DNA of 64,000 nucleotides from Cytidiella melzeri (GCA_022592445.1 JABYQR010000001.1:124001-188000); one strand, 5' to 3'. Counted from the stretch's first letter, positions 1 to 13,121 are shown. The notes: generated by a model not told the origin, from the sequence alone. Made by a program: numbers and translations.

Positions 1-1
1 G

Positions 2-2140
2 TCAAGAGCAGGGTATTACGGCCGTGCTGGTGCACTGACGGATGAGATCGGTAATGTAGGTCACAGGAGATCACCTACGAGCATGTCGGATTTACTGTAT
101 TGCCCGTATCAGACTGTAGCGCAGTTACAAGACGCATTCGCAGCCCTGGTCGAGGAGGAGGCGAAAAAGAAATCCGCGCACGCTTTGAAAGGAAAGGAGC
201 ATACAAAGGAGCATAGCGGTGCTAGATTAGGGCTATTCAAGCATCGTAAAAGTAAGTTCGTGTTCTACTAAAAGCGATCCAATTTATTTAGTGAGCAGGC
301 ACAAATAGCCACGAAGCTGCCTCCGAAAATGGGCATATTCCAGAGGCTTCGAATGCCCTGCGAGATTCCCCTATGCACCGACTACAAAATGGTTTAGAAA
401 CCCTCAAGTTTCAACATTCTGCGCTAGTTCAATCCCTGGCAGCGCATTCTCTGAGTCACGTAGACATAGCCTCGCTGCGCAGGGGGTCTCCTCTGCCCAC
501 TGCCAGAGAATATGATGAAATGACAACGCCGAAATCATCCCTCAGCACGATTCGTTCTTCTCATAGGGAAAGCAGCCACAGCGAATTTTGGTTTGATGCT
601 CCAGAATTCGATGGCGCCGAGGAATTCGTAATGGAGGAGCAAGCACCGGAAGAGAGCCAGGACAGCCAGTTCTCGAGTGCAACAAACGCTGACATTGCTT
701 GTGCTTCGAACACAAGCGAATTTAGTTCTAGCGCAACTTCGGATTCCGAGTCAGACTCCGAAGACGAGCCCGCTGCTGACTCTGAGACGGTAGCAACTTC
801 AGGGACAAGCCGATTCCGTGGTCAACCTATACTTAGACGAACTCAACTGCCGTCTCCGGTGGTTGGTGACGAAGGCAGTCTTTTTGCAGTGCTAAAGAAG
901 AACGTTGGCAAAGTGAGTATCGTCATTGCCGCTTCTCAACGGCCATTGAACGCTTGATTATTCAAGGACCTCGCGCAAGTAACATTACCTGTATCATTCA
1001 ATGAACCTCTCACTCTCCTGCAACGCTTAGCCGAGGAGATCGAATATCACAATTTACTCTCACAAGCAGTAACTACTCAGGATCCCGTGGAGAGGATGTG
1101 CTATGTCGCCGCTTTTGTCGTCTCAGGGTATGCAAGCACGAGACACCGCTCAGGGCGGAAAGGATTGTGCGTATTCTGCGCTGTGGGATGATGCAAAACT
1201 CATCTTACATATTCAAAGCAACCCCATGCTCGCTGAGACGTTTGAAGATCCCCGTATGCAATTTATAGCGGAGAAAGTCAGCCACAACCCCGTAATCTTG
1301 GCCTATCATGCTGAAGGTGACGGATGGGAGCTGTATGCAACTTCTAGCGGGAAGACCAAATTTTGGGGTGAGTGTACCCGTTCGCTTTCGCTTGCAGCCG
1401 ATGATGAACCGAGGGCTCTTTGTATGTAGGGAAGAGCTTGGAGATCATACCGCAGGGAACTACTCACTTGGTGATTGGAGATGATCATTACCAGTGGTCA
1501 GCAGTTTTTGTGTTGCATTCCAATGTGTTATCTGACTGAATAGCATTTCAGGAATAAACCATCGTCGTTCATGAGGAACCTTATGATGGGTACGAAATAC
1601 CTAGAGCACACTGGTAAGATGTTCATCGAGAATGTCACGACAAACGCACGATGCGTCCTTGAATTTAAGGAGAGTGGATATTGGGGGCCAGCCAACCAGG
1701 TTGTAGGGACTGTGCACTCCGCACAAGGGGATGTTCTCTCCCAGCTGGAGGGTAAGTGGGACGAACAGATGGTACAAAAACTCGACTCGCAACATCTCCG
1801 TGTGCTCTGGCGAATAACACCATTCCCGAGGAATGTATCCGACTACTACGGCTTTACATCATTCGGTATCACCTTGAACGAAATCACTCCGGACCTTCAA
1901 GGACGATTACCACCAACGGATTCACGTCTGAGACCTGACGTGCGGGCGCTTGAGGAGGGTAATGTAGATTTGGCCGAGGATGAAAAGACTCGCGTGGAAG
2001 AACTGCAGCGTGAGCGACGGAGACGAGAACAGGAACGCAAACCTCGGTGGTTTAAGAAGGAGGGAGAGGAATGGCGTTACGCTGGCGGATATTGGGAGGA
2101 ACGGGCTCAAGGATGGAGGTCCATTGACAATCTTTGGTGA
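2..2140 (+). CDS. Oxysterol-binding protein, Osh3-like (5' end outside window)
   Basis: Lipid-transfer protein of the OSBP/Osh family, which moves sterol or phosphoinositide between membranes at contact sites. The reading frame is open to the window edge, so the N-terminus (a PH domain in Osh3 relatives) is missing. Inferred exons are 2-251, 299-912, 967-1166, 1219-1367, 1430-1496 and 1552-2140, all phase-consistent, giving about 622 residues here. An acidic, Ser-rich linker (roughly 740-800) precedes the ligand-binding domain, which opens with LFAVLKKNVGKDL. It holds the RMCYVAAFVVSGYAST block, the family signature EKVSHNP (near 1275) and the typical C-terminal EWRYAGGYWEERAQGW. The signature shows the family clearly. 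Assignment to the Osh3 branch rests on the linker and the motif spelling, so it is less sure. Confidence 0.9.
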
Positions 2141-3765
2141 CATCTTGTGGACATCTACAATACCAAATTATAATACTAAGCTGATGCCACGTGTCCCTTG
2201 CTAGGACGTAGAATCTCTGGAACTTCTTTGCCACTCGCTCGCTCATTTTCTTCCAGCTTCCAATCGCGAAGCCAAGTTGCGAGCCTTGTGTCAACCGACG
2301 CCTTAGCGGCCTTGTGCAATAGTGCTGCTCTTTCGATGAACAAGAGTGTACGCTCCGTTGTTTATCCGTGTCTTATCCGTCAAAACAGTTGCTTTCATAC
2401 AATGTAGCCGTCTGTCGTCGACTATGTGTATGGTCTGCATCAGGAAACACGACAGCTGCTACGGAGAGCCATGTAGTTAAGGTAGTTATGGTAGAGCGGG
2501 TATACAAGTACCCCTCCAGGTAGCACGACTGTTGAGGACCGCTGGCTAGATAGCACACTGTAGCATGCTCTCGTGATCACACATCCTTGTAGGTCCTTTA
2601 AAAGAACTTGTTTTCCATGTAGTTCGAGCCATGTAGCATTTTGTAGCATGATACGAGCGAAAACTTGTTGTAGAGCACCGAGCATCCACACCCAAGATAC
2701 AGATAAGCATGGAGACAGTAATATAGAATTCAATTATTCAGGCAACCACAGTATCTTAGCCCCCACCTGCGCCATTATCCGTCCATGCTTCAAGGTCCTC
2801 CCATGCATTCGCCTTGGCCATAGTCGAAAGTCCGCCTGCCGGCCTCTCATCTACCAAGTCATGACCACCGAGACAGCTTAGTATTTGGAGACACAATTAG
2901 ATGTGTGCACATAAGAAGAACAAGATGACTACTCATCAAAAATCACATGACAGTCCTATACATGGCGCCACAAATCATCAGGAAATTGAACCATGACTAT
3001 CTAGACATACATAGACTATGGGAAACGGATAGCGCCATTGACTTCCCCCCGATATAATGGATCGTTAGGACGAAAGGGCTCGCTACGCAGTATTTGTGGG
3101 TAAATCTATGTGTAAAAAGGCAACGTGGTTGTAATCCGTAATATAATGGGCAAAAACGCTTACGACGGCCAAGACAACGCGTTGCGCGTGTATTGAAAAC
3201 CGAGAGGAGGTCCTCTCAACAGCACAATTTCGGTGATTGGATAAGATAGAAAGTGGTCTCAAGGCTGTTTTGGAGCGCAGAGTTAAACTGTTGAGGTCAA
3301 GACAAGGTGAATTGGCAGAAATGGCAGTCACTGGCATGGAGGTGAAGTTGTGTACTGCCATTGAGAACAGCACACCATGTCCAGTATGTGCAGGTCAAAG
3401 GTTCAATCATGCTGTGATATGACTCAAAAGTAGACTATGAGGTTTGTAATTCATTTTTGGATGTGAAACAAAAGAGATATCGACTAAGGATGTAAGGAGG
3501 ATAACCGGCGCTTGGTGCATGTGGTAACCGTAAATCGACGCTGCACCTTAAGTAACGTCTTAACTTCCACTCACCGTGGTCAGACGGCTGCCCCGCTGCA
3601 CAAAAGACACAATTGCAGTACGGATACAACTCGCTGAGGTGAGTCTCCGATCTGCAGTGACACCAATAGTACTGAGCGTTGAGCAAGTGCAGCCTACGTT
3701 GTGACTTGGGCCTTCAAATACTCTGACACTAAAGAGCCCATCTCTCGACTGCTCGGCTTGGTGAG
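2141..3765. other. Intergenic, 1.6 kb, no gene recognised
   Basis: Holds the 3' flank of the OSBP gene and the promoter side of the F-box gene. Several short open frames exist but show no family motif. One at 3237-3422 (+) has a protein-like composition with a CPVC pair near its end, but no convincing start or neighbouring exon was found. Confidence 0.6.
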
Positions 3766-5840
3766 ATGCGACCGGCAAACGGCGTCCTGGCTGTTCCTTC
3801 AGAAGTCGTCGAGGACATCTTGGTCTTCCTCGCCATCGAGGGAGAGTTTTCAGCCATAGCTTCCTTTGCACAAACTTGCAATCGCCTTCGTCAGTTCATC
3901 TACGACCCAACTGATACCCATCTATGGCATCGAATCTTCCTCGCTGCATTCGACGACCCCTACCTCAACCCTTTGTATGACAACTGTCGGTGTATTCACT
4001 ACACTCGCTGCCTCATCGCTCAGCATTAATGTATTTCACCAGTTCAGCATCCCTTTAATTGGGGAGAAGAGACAAGAAGACGTATTTGTGCCTCCTTGCG
4101 CTTACAACCCCGCGCCATGGATGCAGATCCAGATACAACGGTGCGAACTTATCGCCTGAGGTCGGGGGAACGATTGGCGTCCATACAAGCAGCTGGATCC
4201 ATCGACTACACATCACATCTTCAGGTTATACTCTCACTAGTAGATACAGCGGCTCCTCTTCCCCGCCGTTCTGCTCCGTCTAGCGAAGCAGTCACAGACC
4301 CGAAGGAATCCTCTTTTGCACCCATCATGTCCCTCGCGGAAGCAGACGCGAGGTCACCTCTAGTTCCGCCGAGGATTGAAGGCCAATGGGGATCGCATTT
4401 TTCGAAGAATATCGCCAAACTATACTCTGTAACAAATCTCGGTCTACCATTCCTTCTGCCCTGTCGATTTGCACACAGCCGAGTGGACAAAGCATGGCTT
4501 GATAGCGAAGAGTCGCAAGCCTTGCACAAACTGATAGCACTTCTCGGTATCCAGTCGTTACTGAATGGGCACCCTTCTGGGCTGGAAGACGGGTATGATT
4601 GGAGTTGGAAGGTCAAACATCAATTCCAATGGCCTCGATTGAAGGAACAAGCACGACGTGATTTCGCAAAGCGACTTTGTCAAGCAAGAGTGTTTTCGAT
4701 GGACTACCCGTCGGTGCGTCGGTGCTGGGGTCCGTTCAGACAGGTCGCATCGCCTCTCATAAGTGACGCGTCCGCCAGAGCTTCTTTGGATAAGTCCTCG
4801 TATTCTGACGAGGACGACGACGACGACTACTATCTTCCGCCATCAACTCGAAGAAATGTCGAACCGCCTTCCAACAGCGAGATCCAAGCTGACTGGGCGC
4901 AACTCTCCGCCATTCGTGTCGTGGTGGAAGGTTGTCTGCGCTCGGATGTTACGTTTCATGATATCTTTGCACCGTTGGCAGACCGGCATGGATTACGACC
5001 TGGCTTCTGGGGAGTGGCTGCTTCAGAGAAGCCGGGATTGTGTTCAGAAGGCTCATCTCCGACCTACGAACGAGACTGGGCTGGCGTTGAAGGTACCTGG
5101 CAGTACGTCTCAGCCTCAGATTTCCATCGATACTTTTTGCTGATGGTCGGCAGGCGATGTGTGGTGTGGCTGGATTATGATGACCTAATCAGTGAGTGTG
5201 AGAAACTTCCATATGCTCCGGGCAAGGCTTGGACTGAGCCATTATAATCGACAGGGCAAAATGTGAGCTGTCGGGATCATGATACCACCCACCCGCATTT
5301 ATCTGACTAAGGGCCTAGCACGTTGAATTTGGGAGTAATCCATCGGAGCCTTTGGAGGAGGCTGTCCTGATAGTCCCACAAGTCCTGAAGGTCGTCTCAT
5401 ATTCACCAGCCAGTGTTCCAGGGTACGAGCACCTCCCTACCATCCACTTCGAAGGCCAATTGGGCGGCGCATTGTGGGATCTAGAAGAGGATACGCGGCG
5501 GACACATGGTACAGTCAGTGTTATCGCTGACGGAAGCATCAGATGGAGTTCGGTGAGTTCGATTCCGATGTTGAGAGTAGCTGCTGGCGCACATTCTGAA
5601 GGCCTAAGCTTCAGTATTCCTCGCACGTAGGTGATCCAGACGAAGACGAGTGGTCTGCTGAAGGCATCCAGTTGGGCGGTATTGGTTCAAGGTATGGAGT
5701 GATTGGTATGTGGACAGGTGCAACACATGAGCCACAGTCGGAGCCGATAGGTATGTCTGCTCTGCTATGGCTCGCTATGATGTGAAAGTAACGAAGGATT
5801 ACGTTCAACAGGAGCTTGGTGGCAGTGGAGAGTGGCGTGA
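3766..5840 (+). CDS. F-box domain protein
   Basis: Probable substrate-recognition subunit of an SCF ubiquitin ligase. The N-terminus carries an F-box-like segment (LAVPSEVVEDILVFLAI, then a CNRLR block and LWHRIF). Exon 1 appears to end at 3985 and exon 2 to start at 4043, joining as DNFQHPFNWGEE. The long second exon holds an acidic DEDDDDDYY run near 4810. Later exons near 5336-5534 and 5609-5755 carry a beta-rich C-terminal half, and the last exon encodes WWQWRVA and stops at 5838-5840. This tail, rich in W and G, resembles those of many basidiomycete F-box proteins. The intron between about 5192 and 5335 is awkward: the best-looking donor does not keep frame with the obvious acceptor. Substrate unknown. 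Confidence 0.75.
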
Positions 5841-6153
5841 ACATTGTAATTGTGGACGTCCTTATAGTATCGCAACGAAAACGCGGTGTCGATTCGTAGT
5901 CCTTCAAATTATTTAGCATTGGGATAATATATTTAACTTAGAATGAAGCTGCTGCATGACCTCGTCAGTTGGGCTTGTCGAAAACCAGGGGGTGCCAGGG
6001 GACATGGGAGACATTGACATACGGCCGACCGATAAGCACCTGGGATTACTAAACCAGCTTTCCACGCGCGTACGACGCGTCTTCGCACCTCCCACCACAA
6101 CTCAGACAAGGGGCTGTTACCCAGACTGCTCCAGTGCTCAAGAAAGTCGCAGA
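5841..6153. other. Intergenic, upstream of the dipeptidase
   Basis: Short spacer between the F-box gene and the M19 peptidase. An in-frame ATG at 5956 could extend the peptidase upstream, but the extension looks non-conserved. Nothing else was seen. Confidence 0.5.
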
Positions 6154-8096
6154 ATGTCCCCACGAATGACCGAAAAGGACAGCTTGCTCAACGCGTCGTC
6201 CATCGCACATCAGGACGCGGAGGTTACAGTGTTCTCTACGCAGCGCTGTCGGACATCGCGTAGCTGGGCATGGACTGTCCTCGCTGTTCTATGCTTAGGA
6301 GCAATGTTCACGGACGTTGTGTTGCGTCACAAGGGACATACACTGTCGAAGGACTCAGACACTGCTGCAAAGCAAGTCTTGAAGTCCACCCCAGTAATCG
6401 TCAGTGAGCTAGGACCACCCGTACCCAAAACTCACACACTGAGATATGTCGCTCACAGGACGGCCATATCGGTATTGAAGTTCATGTTACAACAGAGCTA
6501 CGCGAGTTCTGACTTGAGGGTTTAGATCTGCCGATATACATTCGCATGGCGTATGCTAACAACGCGTCCGCATTCGACCTTGACAAAGGGATCCCGCAAC
6601 ACGTTGATATCCCCCGTCTGAGGAAGGGCGGAGTGGGTGGTTTCTTCTGGCAAGTAACACATCCTCAATCGTGTCATGCACGTCATGTAGACATGTAACC
6701 GTTCGTTAGGTCTGCGTATGTGAACTGTGCAGGCTGGGAAGGCTTGGACGAGGGCGCAGATTTCTTGAACAGCACTTGGCGTGTCAGGTGAGATTTGTCT
6801 CGCTATCTCCTTTTCTATCTTCTCCATGCTGATACGATACCTCAGAGATACCCTGGAACAGATCGATATCACTAGGTTGCTTATCGACCAATACTCAAAT
6901 GTTCGTTCTATCCCTTGCGCTCGCATAGGTTCCTCCATGTTGACGCAAATGGGCCAACGCAGACATTCCATCTAGCAAAAACTACAGCAGACATCCAAGA
7001 AGCATGGAAAAGTAACAAGATCGCGAGCTTCATTGGTATCGAAGGGTAAGCACTCTCCAGGATGTATTGTTCATGACGTTTCTAAATGCCCAACGACAGA
7101 GGCCACCAGCTCGGCACCTCCATCGCTGTCATGCGTCAAATGTACAACCTAGGAGTTCGCTATGTGACCCTCACCCACACATGCCACAATCCGTTCGCAG
7201 ACTCTTGCGGAACGCTACCCGAAAGATGGGGCGGCCTAAGGTATGCACACAACAGGCCGTCATCTCACCATAGCCGATTTTCACTCTCAAACTTCTGCTT
7301 AGCCCCTTGGGACGCTCACTCATCGACGAGATGAACCGCGTCGGCATGCTCGTCGACCTCAGCCACACGTCTGACAATACCGCGCGCCAGGCCATCGAGC
7401 ACTCCAAAGCACCGGTGATATGGTCGCACTCGTCGGCTCGCGCTGTACACCAGCACGAACGCAACGTCCCAGACGACATTCTTGCCTTGATCGGCACTGG
7501 CAAGGGCAAGAAGGACGCCGTCGTCATGGTGAGTGCCATCTATAACTGCAAATATCTCCTAAGAGTGCGCGTAGCTGACACCAGAATGTGGAACATCTAG
7601 GTCAACTTTGCGCCGGATTTCGTGGCAGATCCTGGCAAAGCGGACGTCTACGCCGTCGCGGACCATGTTGAACACATTGCTGCCATTGCTGGCAAGAAAC
7701 AGTATGTGATTGTCCGTTTGAGAACACCAACATTGGACCATTTTGCCAACTAACGTTTCCAACGTCAAAAGTGTCGGGCTTGGAAGCGACTTTGACGGTA
7801 TAGGATCAACGCCTGTGGGGCTTGAAGATGTGTCTAAATACCCGGCATTGGTCAGTAAATCATGTCTCGCATACCCTGTCGCACGGTCAACTAAAGGACT
7901 TATAAATAAGATCGCTGAGTTGCACAAGCGCGGTTGGTCCAAGCGGGAGCTGGAGGGTCTCACTGGTAGGAACCTTATTCGTGTGTTCAAGGGTGCAGAG
8001 AAAACGGCCAAGAAGCTGCAAGCCGCGGGGACGCAGCCGGTGTACGACTTGTACGACAAGCGATCAGACCTACCGCGGAAGAGACAAGAGTTGTAG
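6154..8096 (+). CDS. Membrane dipeptidase, peptidase family M19
   Basis: Zinc metallopeptidase of the renal-dipeptidase type, which cleaves dipeptides at the cell surface or in the secretory system. The chosen start gives a short cytosolic tail and a signal anchor ([18 protein letters not shown]), so a type II membrane protein is inferred. Metal-site motifs in order are DGHIDLP (split by an intron), the Glu of GIEGGHQLG, DLSHTSD, WSHSSAR and GLGSDFDG, all intact. The C-terminal [11 protein letters not shown] block is also typical. At least nine short introns are needed. One at 6650-6709 is GC-AG: only that donor restores [13 protein letters not shown]. One exon border near 6900-6930 remains unresolved. 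An alternative ATG at 5956 lies in the same frame but adds poorly conserved sequence. Confidence 0.88.
6650..6709 (+). other. GC-AG intron in the dipeptidase gene
   Basis: The exon before ends with TG and the donor reads GCAAGTAAC, the standard form of a GC donor. The acceptor is CGTTAG. Splicing here rebuilds the Trp of FFW and keeps frame into SAYVNCAG. The nearby GT dinucleotides do not keep the frame. Confidence 0.75.
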
Positions 8097-8306
8097 TTTT
8101 ATTTACATACCTTCTGATATATCTACCACTCGCAGTTGTCCCTTTTTGTAGTACTATGGATCTATATCAGTCTGAAATGAACGGCAGTTGTCCAGTTGAG
8201 GTTACTAGACAGATAGGAAGGTGGTATCAAATGTAAATATCGTCCGTTTAGTGCAATCCGTCGAGATCAGATGAGCATCATATATACACTAGCCGCAATG
8301 CGACGG

Positions 8307-9802
8307 TCAATGCCCCTCTGGTGCTCTCGCGGCGAGCGAGTCGTATTTGCCACCGAAAGAGCTCGCCGATTGGTTGTTGCTGTAGGGCATCGTCGGCATT
8401 GACGCTAGATTGAGGTTCGAGCGTGAGCGTGCAAGCACTTCTGACGCGACGTCGTTGCCATATTGCTCTGCGAGCTGGCTATAGAACATGTGAGTTTTGA
8501 CTTGCGTAACTGCAAACTTTAGCTCCACATACTTGGCGTAGTTGTCCATGATGATGGCCATACTGTTCATGTTGAGACGGTATGCCTTGGGCATCATGCC
8601 CTTCCCGAAGCGGTAGGTAACGTGGTTGGAACAAAGGAGAGCGGCGACCATAACGGCGATCTGGACGGGGACAATTCCAAAAACGCAAGCATACCAACGT
8701 TCAAGGATAACACGCTCAAATTTGATGTATGGTCCTTTGCACCCGGGGAGAACGCTGCGAGCGTAGCATGTTTGACTGACTGTAGCTTCAACGAAGGGGT
8801 TGAAGTAGCCACAGCAGTTGAGCTGATCTTGAACGCGAAGCCGTCCACCAAGACCCAGGTCGCGAGACCATTGTGCGTTGATCTTGCCCTCGAGGTTGAA
8901 GGTGCGCTTCTTATAGGTGATATATCCAGGAGTTACGAGCAGAGCAAAGGTGATCCAAAGAAGGAATGTGTACCAGGCAAGGAAAGCGCGGTTGTTGAGT
9001 AGGATTCCGGCCCAGCCTATTAGCGATGTGAGCACGCCCAAAGACGCAGCGGTGGTAGTGATGATGAGCTCTGTCCGGTTTCCGACCCTGATGATGTCCG
9101 CGTGCGTCCAGACGTTGAACCAGATCAACAGGCAAGCGACAAGTCCGGTGAGGCAGTACGCGGAAAACTGTCAGGCGATGCAGTCAGTTTTGCACCTTTT
9201 CCCGTGTAGTTTGGGCGCCAAAGGATACGAAACAAGAACAAAGGCGCGCTTACGTCGAACGACGAGCGGGACAGCAAAGCAAAGAGCGAGCGCGCTGTAC
9301 TCACAATCGTGTTCGAGATAAAGAGAATCCATTTGAACCTGTTCCAGCGACCCTTAGGGCGCGTGCGTCCACCCTCCTTGGCACCAAACGGGTCGACTCC
9401 ATCGTAATCGTCGTCGTTCTCGCCGGGCATGCGAGACTCGTTGCTTTTGAATGCCTCACGACCGCCGCCCTGCTTGGGCATCATGGTGTAGGGACCGCCT
9501 TTTCCACCCTTTCGCCGCTTTGTGATGACTGCACTTGAAAATTTGGATGGGAGGTAGTTGACACTGAGGGACGGCGACTCTGGGAGAGCTGCTGCACTCA
9601 TCAAGGGCGAGTCTTTGGTTGAGAACGAGCGTAGTGAGTCTTGGTGACTCGCGAAGGGGGCGCTGGGGGGGTCGAGGGGGGAATTCATGCCGGCAAGCAT
9701 GTAACGAGTGGAGGCTGCTGCGGACTGTAGCGACGGCGAGTGAGAGGCTACTGAGGACGTGGGGGAGTGGCTGGAGGGAACGTGTTGGACGGCGAGCGAC
9801 AT
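8307..9802 (-). CDS. Tetraspanin, Tsp2-like
   Basis: Four-pass membrane protein of the tetraspanin fold. Fungal tetraspanins are linked to polarised growth and penetration structures, though the role of this one is unknown. Two exons are inferred, 9802-9305 and 9167-8307, joined in phase at SNTI/FSAYCL, giving 452 residues. A long, Ser/Pro-rich cytosolic N-terminus of about 150 residues precedes TM1 (KWILFISNTIFSAYCLTG). TM2 (LGVLTSLIGWAGILL) and TM3 (YTFLLWITFALLVTPGY) follow. The large outer loop carries the hallmark CCG motif in LNCCGYFNPF plus further cysteines, then TM4 (GIVPVQIAVMVAALLC). The cytosolic tail ends in a Ser/Asn-rich segment. The long N-terminus and the CCGYFNPF loop fit the basidiomycete Tsp2 group. 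Confidence 0.85.
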
Positions 9803-10380
9803 GGAGGTAGAAAAGAGAGCTTACGTTGGGGCGAAGTCCATCTAGAGCATGCGTCGGGAGGAGGGAGAGATGGCAGTTAGACGACGATGTTGGTGGGCGG
9901 CAAGCCTCGCTTAATTTTCGCACGTACGTGAGGGGCGCCTTCATGGCGATGGCTCGAATCCGAGCTCGCGAGGTACGTCGACCAGACACGGTCCATCCAC
10001 GACGTCCACGGTATAATACAGAGGTGTACAACAAGAGAGCGACGGGGAGGGCGCGGAAGATGCACAACAAGCTTAAGAGGCTAGCGTCGCATGTTGAACC
10101 TTTTCGCCCGACCGTGGCTGCAGATCATATGTTTACAACCAATCGCGTTCTGAACAAAACATCGACACAACCCGTGGTCTGCACCCAACACAAACAAGTC
10201 TCAGGAGCTCCCACACCATCACAAGTGCATCAAGACTGCCCATGATAACCATGTTTTATTGATACAGACTCACAAACGAACTATCAATCGTCGAAAAGAA
10301 AAACTGTCCTGTCTTAACGCTGTCGTGGTCCATGTGATCGCATGCAGTCTCCCTTCCCCCGAACACCGTGCGAGGGAACG
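9803..10380. other. Intergenic, tetraspanin promoter side and Mau2 3' flank
   Basis: Lies upstream of the tetraspanin gene and downstream of the Scc4/Mau2 stop, both on the minus strand. Open frames here have arginine-rich, low-complexity translations and no family motif. Confidence 0.5.
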
Positions 10381-13121
10381 TCACCCGTCGGCCGTCTTCC
10401 CAGCCCTGCCAATGTCTCCACGGGCTGCCAGTGCTATGACAGCTTCTTCAAGCCGCTGGTTTGCCACGATCTGCTTCTGCACACGCTCGTCCTTGCCCGC
10501 TCTCTTGTACAGTTCTGTGTCGCAACCGTCAATCATCTACACAACTGCCGAAGAACACCAAGGAACTCACCGAGGAACTTCTGTCCTACCCACAATCCGA
10601 GGCGAGCATTGCCAACCGCCGTCGGAGTCTGCGTCACGCTATTCTTGGAAGCTGGAGCACCCAAGCCCGCCGCGAGTTGTTCACATGTTAACAACATCTT
10701 GTACGCGTAGTCCCATGCTGTGTGGAAGTAGTGTGCAGCGACGAGGGCGACTAAGACCGCACGGAGATAGTTGTCTTGGGCTCTAGTTGCCAGCTCAAGT
10801 GAGTGTTTCAAGTGTTCCCTGCGCAGCTCGTCAAACGGTGGAATGATAAAGGCTAGCAACACACAACTCACTTTGATCTCAGGGTTTCCGAAGAAACTAG
10901 AGCCTCAACTACCTGACCCACCGCTTCAAGTGCTCCTCCAGCAGCACTACAAGCCCTCGCAGTGTTCATCGCCCCCTTACGATCGACAACTCCGTGAGTC
11001 TCAGGTTCAGCATCGTTTTCCTTGCCGCTCTCTAGTCCCATCAGCATGATGACTTCTCCAGCCTGCGCTGAGAGGCGGACGAATTTGTCTTGTGCTGCTA
11101 GATGCGCTGCTATACGATAACATGACAATGCTCGAGTGGTCTGATTGAGAGCATGAGCTAGGTGAGCTTGATGCAGAGCTATTCGCGCAGCGAAAATTGG
11201 GAAGATAGAGTACGTTCGCGTATGCGAAATCAGGATGTTCAGATTCTGGTGCTGTTGATGAACCACTGTTCGTGAGTGACATGAAAAACGGCGCACCTGT
11301 TCCGCAACATCAAATTCGCTACGCATGATTGACACCTACACAGTGTCAGATCCATGCCCGTCTGGCATAGCAACGAATTACTCACTGCAATGAGTTCACA
11401 GAGTAAATCGCCTTTGACGCGTACAAGACGTTGTTCAATCTCCTCGAAGTCCAATTTGCTGGCACACAAAGGAACTATGGCGCGTCAAATTAAAACAAGA
11501 GGTAATGCGGATCAATGTGCTGAACTTACGGACGATTGCCTGTGCAATCTCCCTGTCCCATGCGGATAAACCTTCCGCCGCGAATACCTTTCGTCTCGGC
11601 TTCCGCCCAAGCACATCACGTTTGGCCACGCTACTGACCAGAAAGCCCAAGAGAAAAAGAAGACGCGGATGCGTCACCTGCATCACAAGAGGCGGACCAT
11701 CTGCAAATTTGACCTGAAGAGAAATAGTTTGTAATCAGCAAGAGGCGCATTTACACATCTGCAGACCAACCTCGACTGTCCCGTCAGCGAACTTTTCTAA
11801 GACGCAAGAGTCGAGCAGTGCATGTAAATGCGACAGCCGCGGCGCTGTCTCTGCCGCCGACCCCATATGGGTGAAGTAATTCACCGTCATGATGAGCGCA
11901 TGCACCGCCATAGCCGCCTCAAACGGGCTCTCAAAGAAAACGAAAGAGGCCTCTTTCGCAGTCGCAGGAGTTGCCGCTTCTGTCTGTCGCGGTTTCGGTG
12001 TCGTCGGAGGGTCATACGATAGCCCAAGGGCCGATTCAACTTTGGCGATTGCGCTCGCAACATCCTGCCACATGCTGGCTGCTACAGCAATTCGGAGCCG
12101 TAGGACCTGGGCGAGCAATGTAATGCGAGTGTGGCCATGTTCTAGGGAAAAGGCTTCCATGTCTTGCACAGCCGATAGTGCGGCTTGAACATCTTGCAAA
12201 CCATTTGTAAACGGCGAAGAATGAGCGGTCGATGAAGAAGACGAAGCAGAGACAGACTTGGGTGCGGCATACAGAGATATTGCGGCAAGGTGTGCGGAGT
12301 AGACGACAGATGGGGAATCCATTGGTCGAAGTGAAGATATAAGATTGCGAATTTGGGTGCGTGCAAACTTGGTCTTGTCCTGCCACTGAGAGAGTTGTAC
12401 CTGTAACAATGATAGATGGACTCTTAAGGACCGGAGAGAAGGGTGCTACACCGCCATAAGTAAGGGTTTATCAGTCGAAGCGAAGACTGCGTACCTTCTG
12501 TGCAATTATAGTCTATAGGGGCAACACGTTAATCATCCTTGTATGCGCAGTGACTGGTAACAAAGAGCATATAAAAGCATAATACCGCATATATGCCGCA
12601 GAAAGTAGGCGAATTCCTTGCAGTAATCGTAACCATGTGGAACAACAAGACTCACGGCTTTACTCATAGCTCTGTCAACCTAGCAAAACAGTGAGCGTGT
12701 ATCGCAACTAATTTTGGTCTGGGCTCCGCACCTCTGCTTCAACATCTCTCGCCCAAGGATACCTTTCATCTTCGCTGAAGCCTCCACCAATAACTCTCAT
12801 GCCAATCTCTGCCAAGCCACACCACGCCCTGCATTCTATCTCAGGTGACAAGGCAGGCAATGATAGACACTGCCGCAAGGCATGCGAAGATAGAACTAGT
12901 GACTGCGCGTAATTGGCATGATTAGGCGGGAGCGCAAGTAGTGTCGGGAGCGACAGTAGCAGTATTTGAAGAGGTAGGGGTTTCAAAGCTGGTGTTGTTG
13001 GTAAACTGGGGTCTGACGAGGGGGGAGTCGTCAGTGTCGATTGAGAGCTAAAAGCAGGTAAGACATCAGGAGAGAATTCCCGTTTGAGTCGTTTCGAGGG
13101 TCGAGGATTGTCGTCTGCCAT
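10381..13121 (-). CDS. Cohesin loading factor, Scc4/Mau2 family
   Basis: Partner of Scc2/NIPBL that loads the cohesin ring onto chromatin, acting in the nucleus. The start gives MADDNPRPSKRLKRE, a basic N-terminus that could serve as a nuclear signal. It is followed by a helical, TPR-like protein spread over about ten exons. Recognisable blocks in order are a SQWQDKTKFARTQIRNL helix, AFSLEHGHTRITLLAQVLRLR, NYFTHMGSAAETAPRLSHLH, HPRLLFLLGFLVSSVAKRD followed by GRKPRRKVFAAEGL, DFEEIEQRLVRVKGDLLCEL, and a C-terminal KDERVQKQIVANQRLEEAV helix. The stop lies at 10381-10383. One internal exon (coding TIIAQK near 12500) is only 18 nt. Block order and the RKVFAAEGL segment fit the cohesin loading factor family. 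Yeast symbols are not applied because sequence identity to Scc4 cannot be measured here. Confidence 0.82.

Noticed and set aside
3237..3422. Small frame with CPVC pair
   Set aside because: No start context, partner exon or known family. Kept only as a remark.
9826..10245. 139-codon open frame upstream of the tetraspanin
   Set aside because: Arg-rich low-complexity text, no family resemblance, lies in a promoter region.
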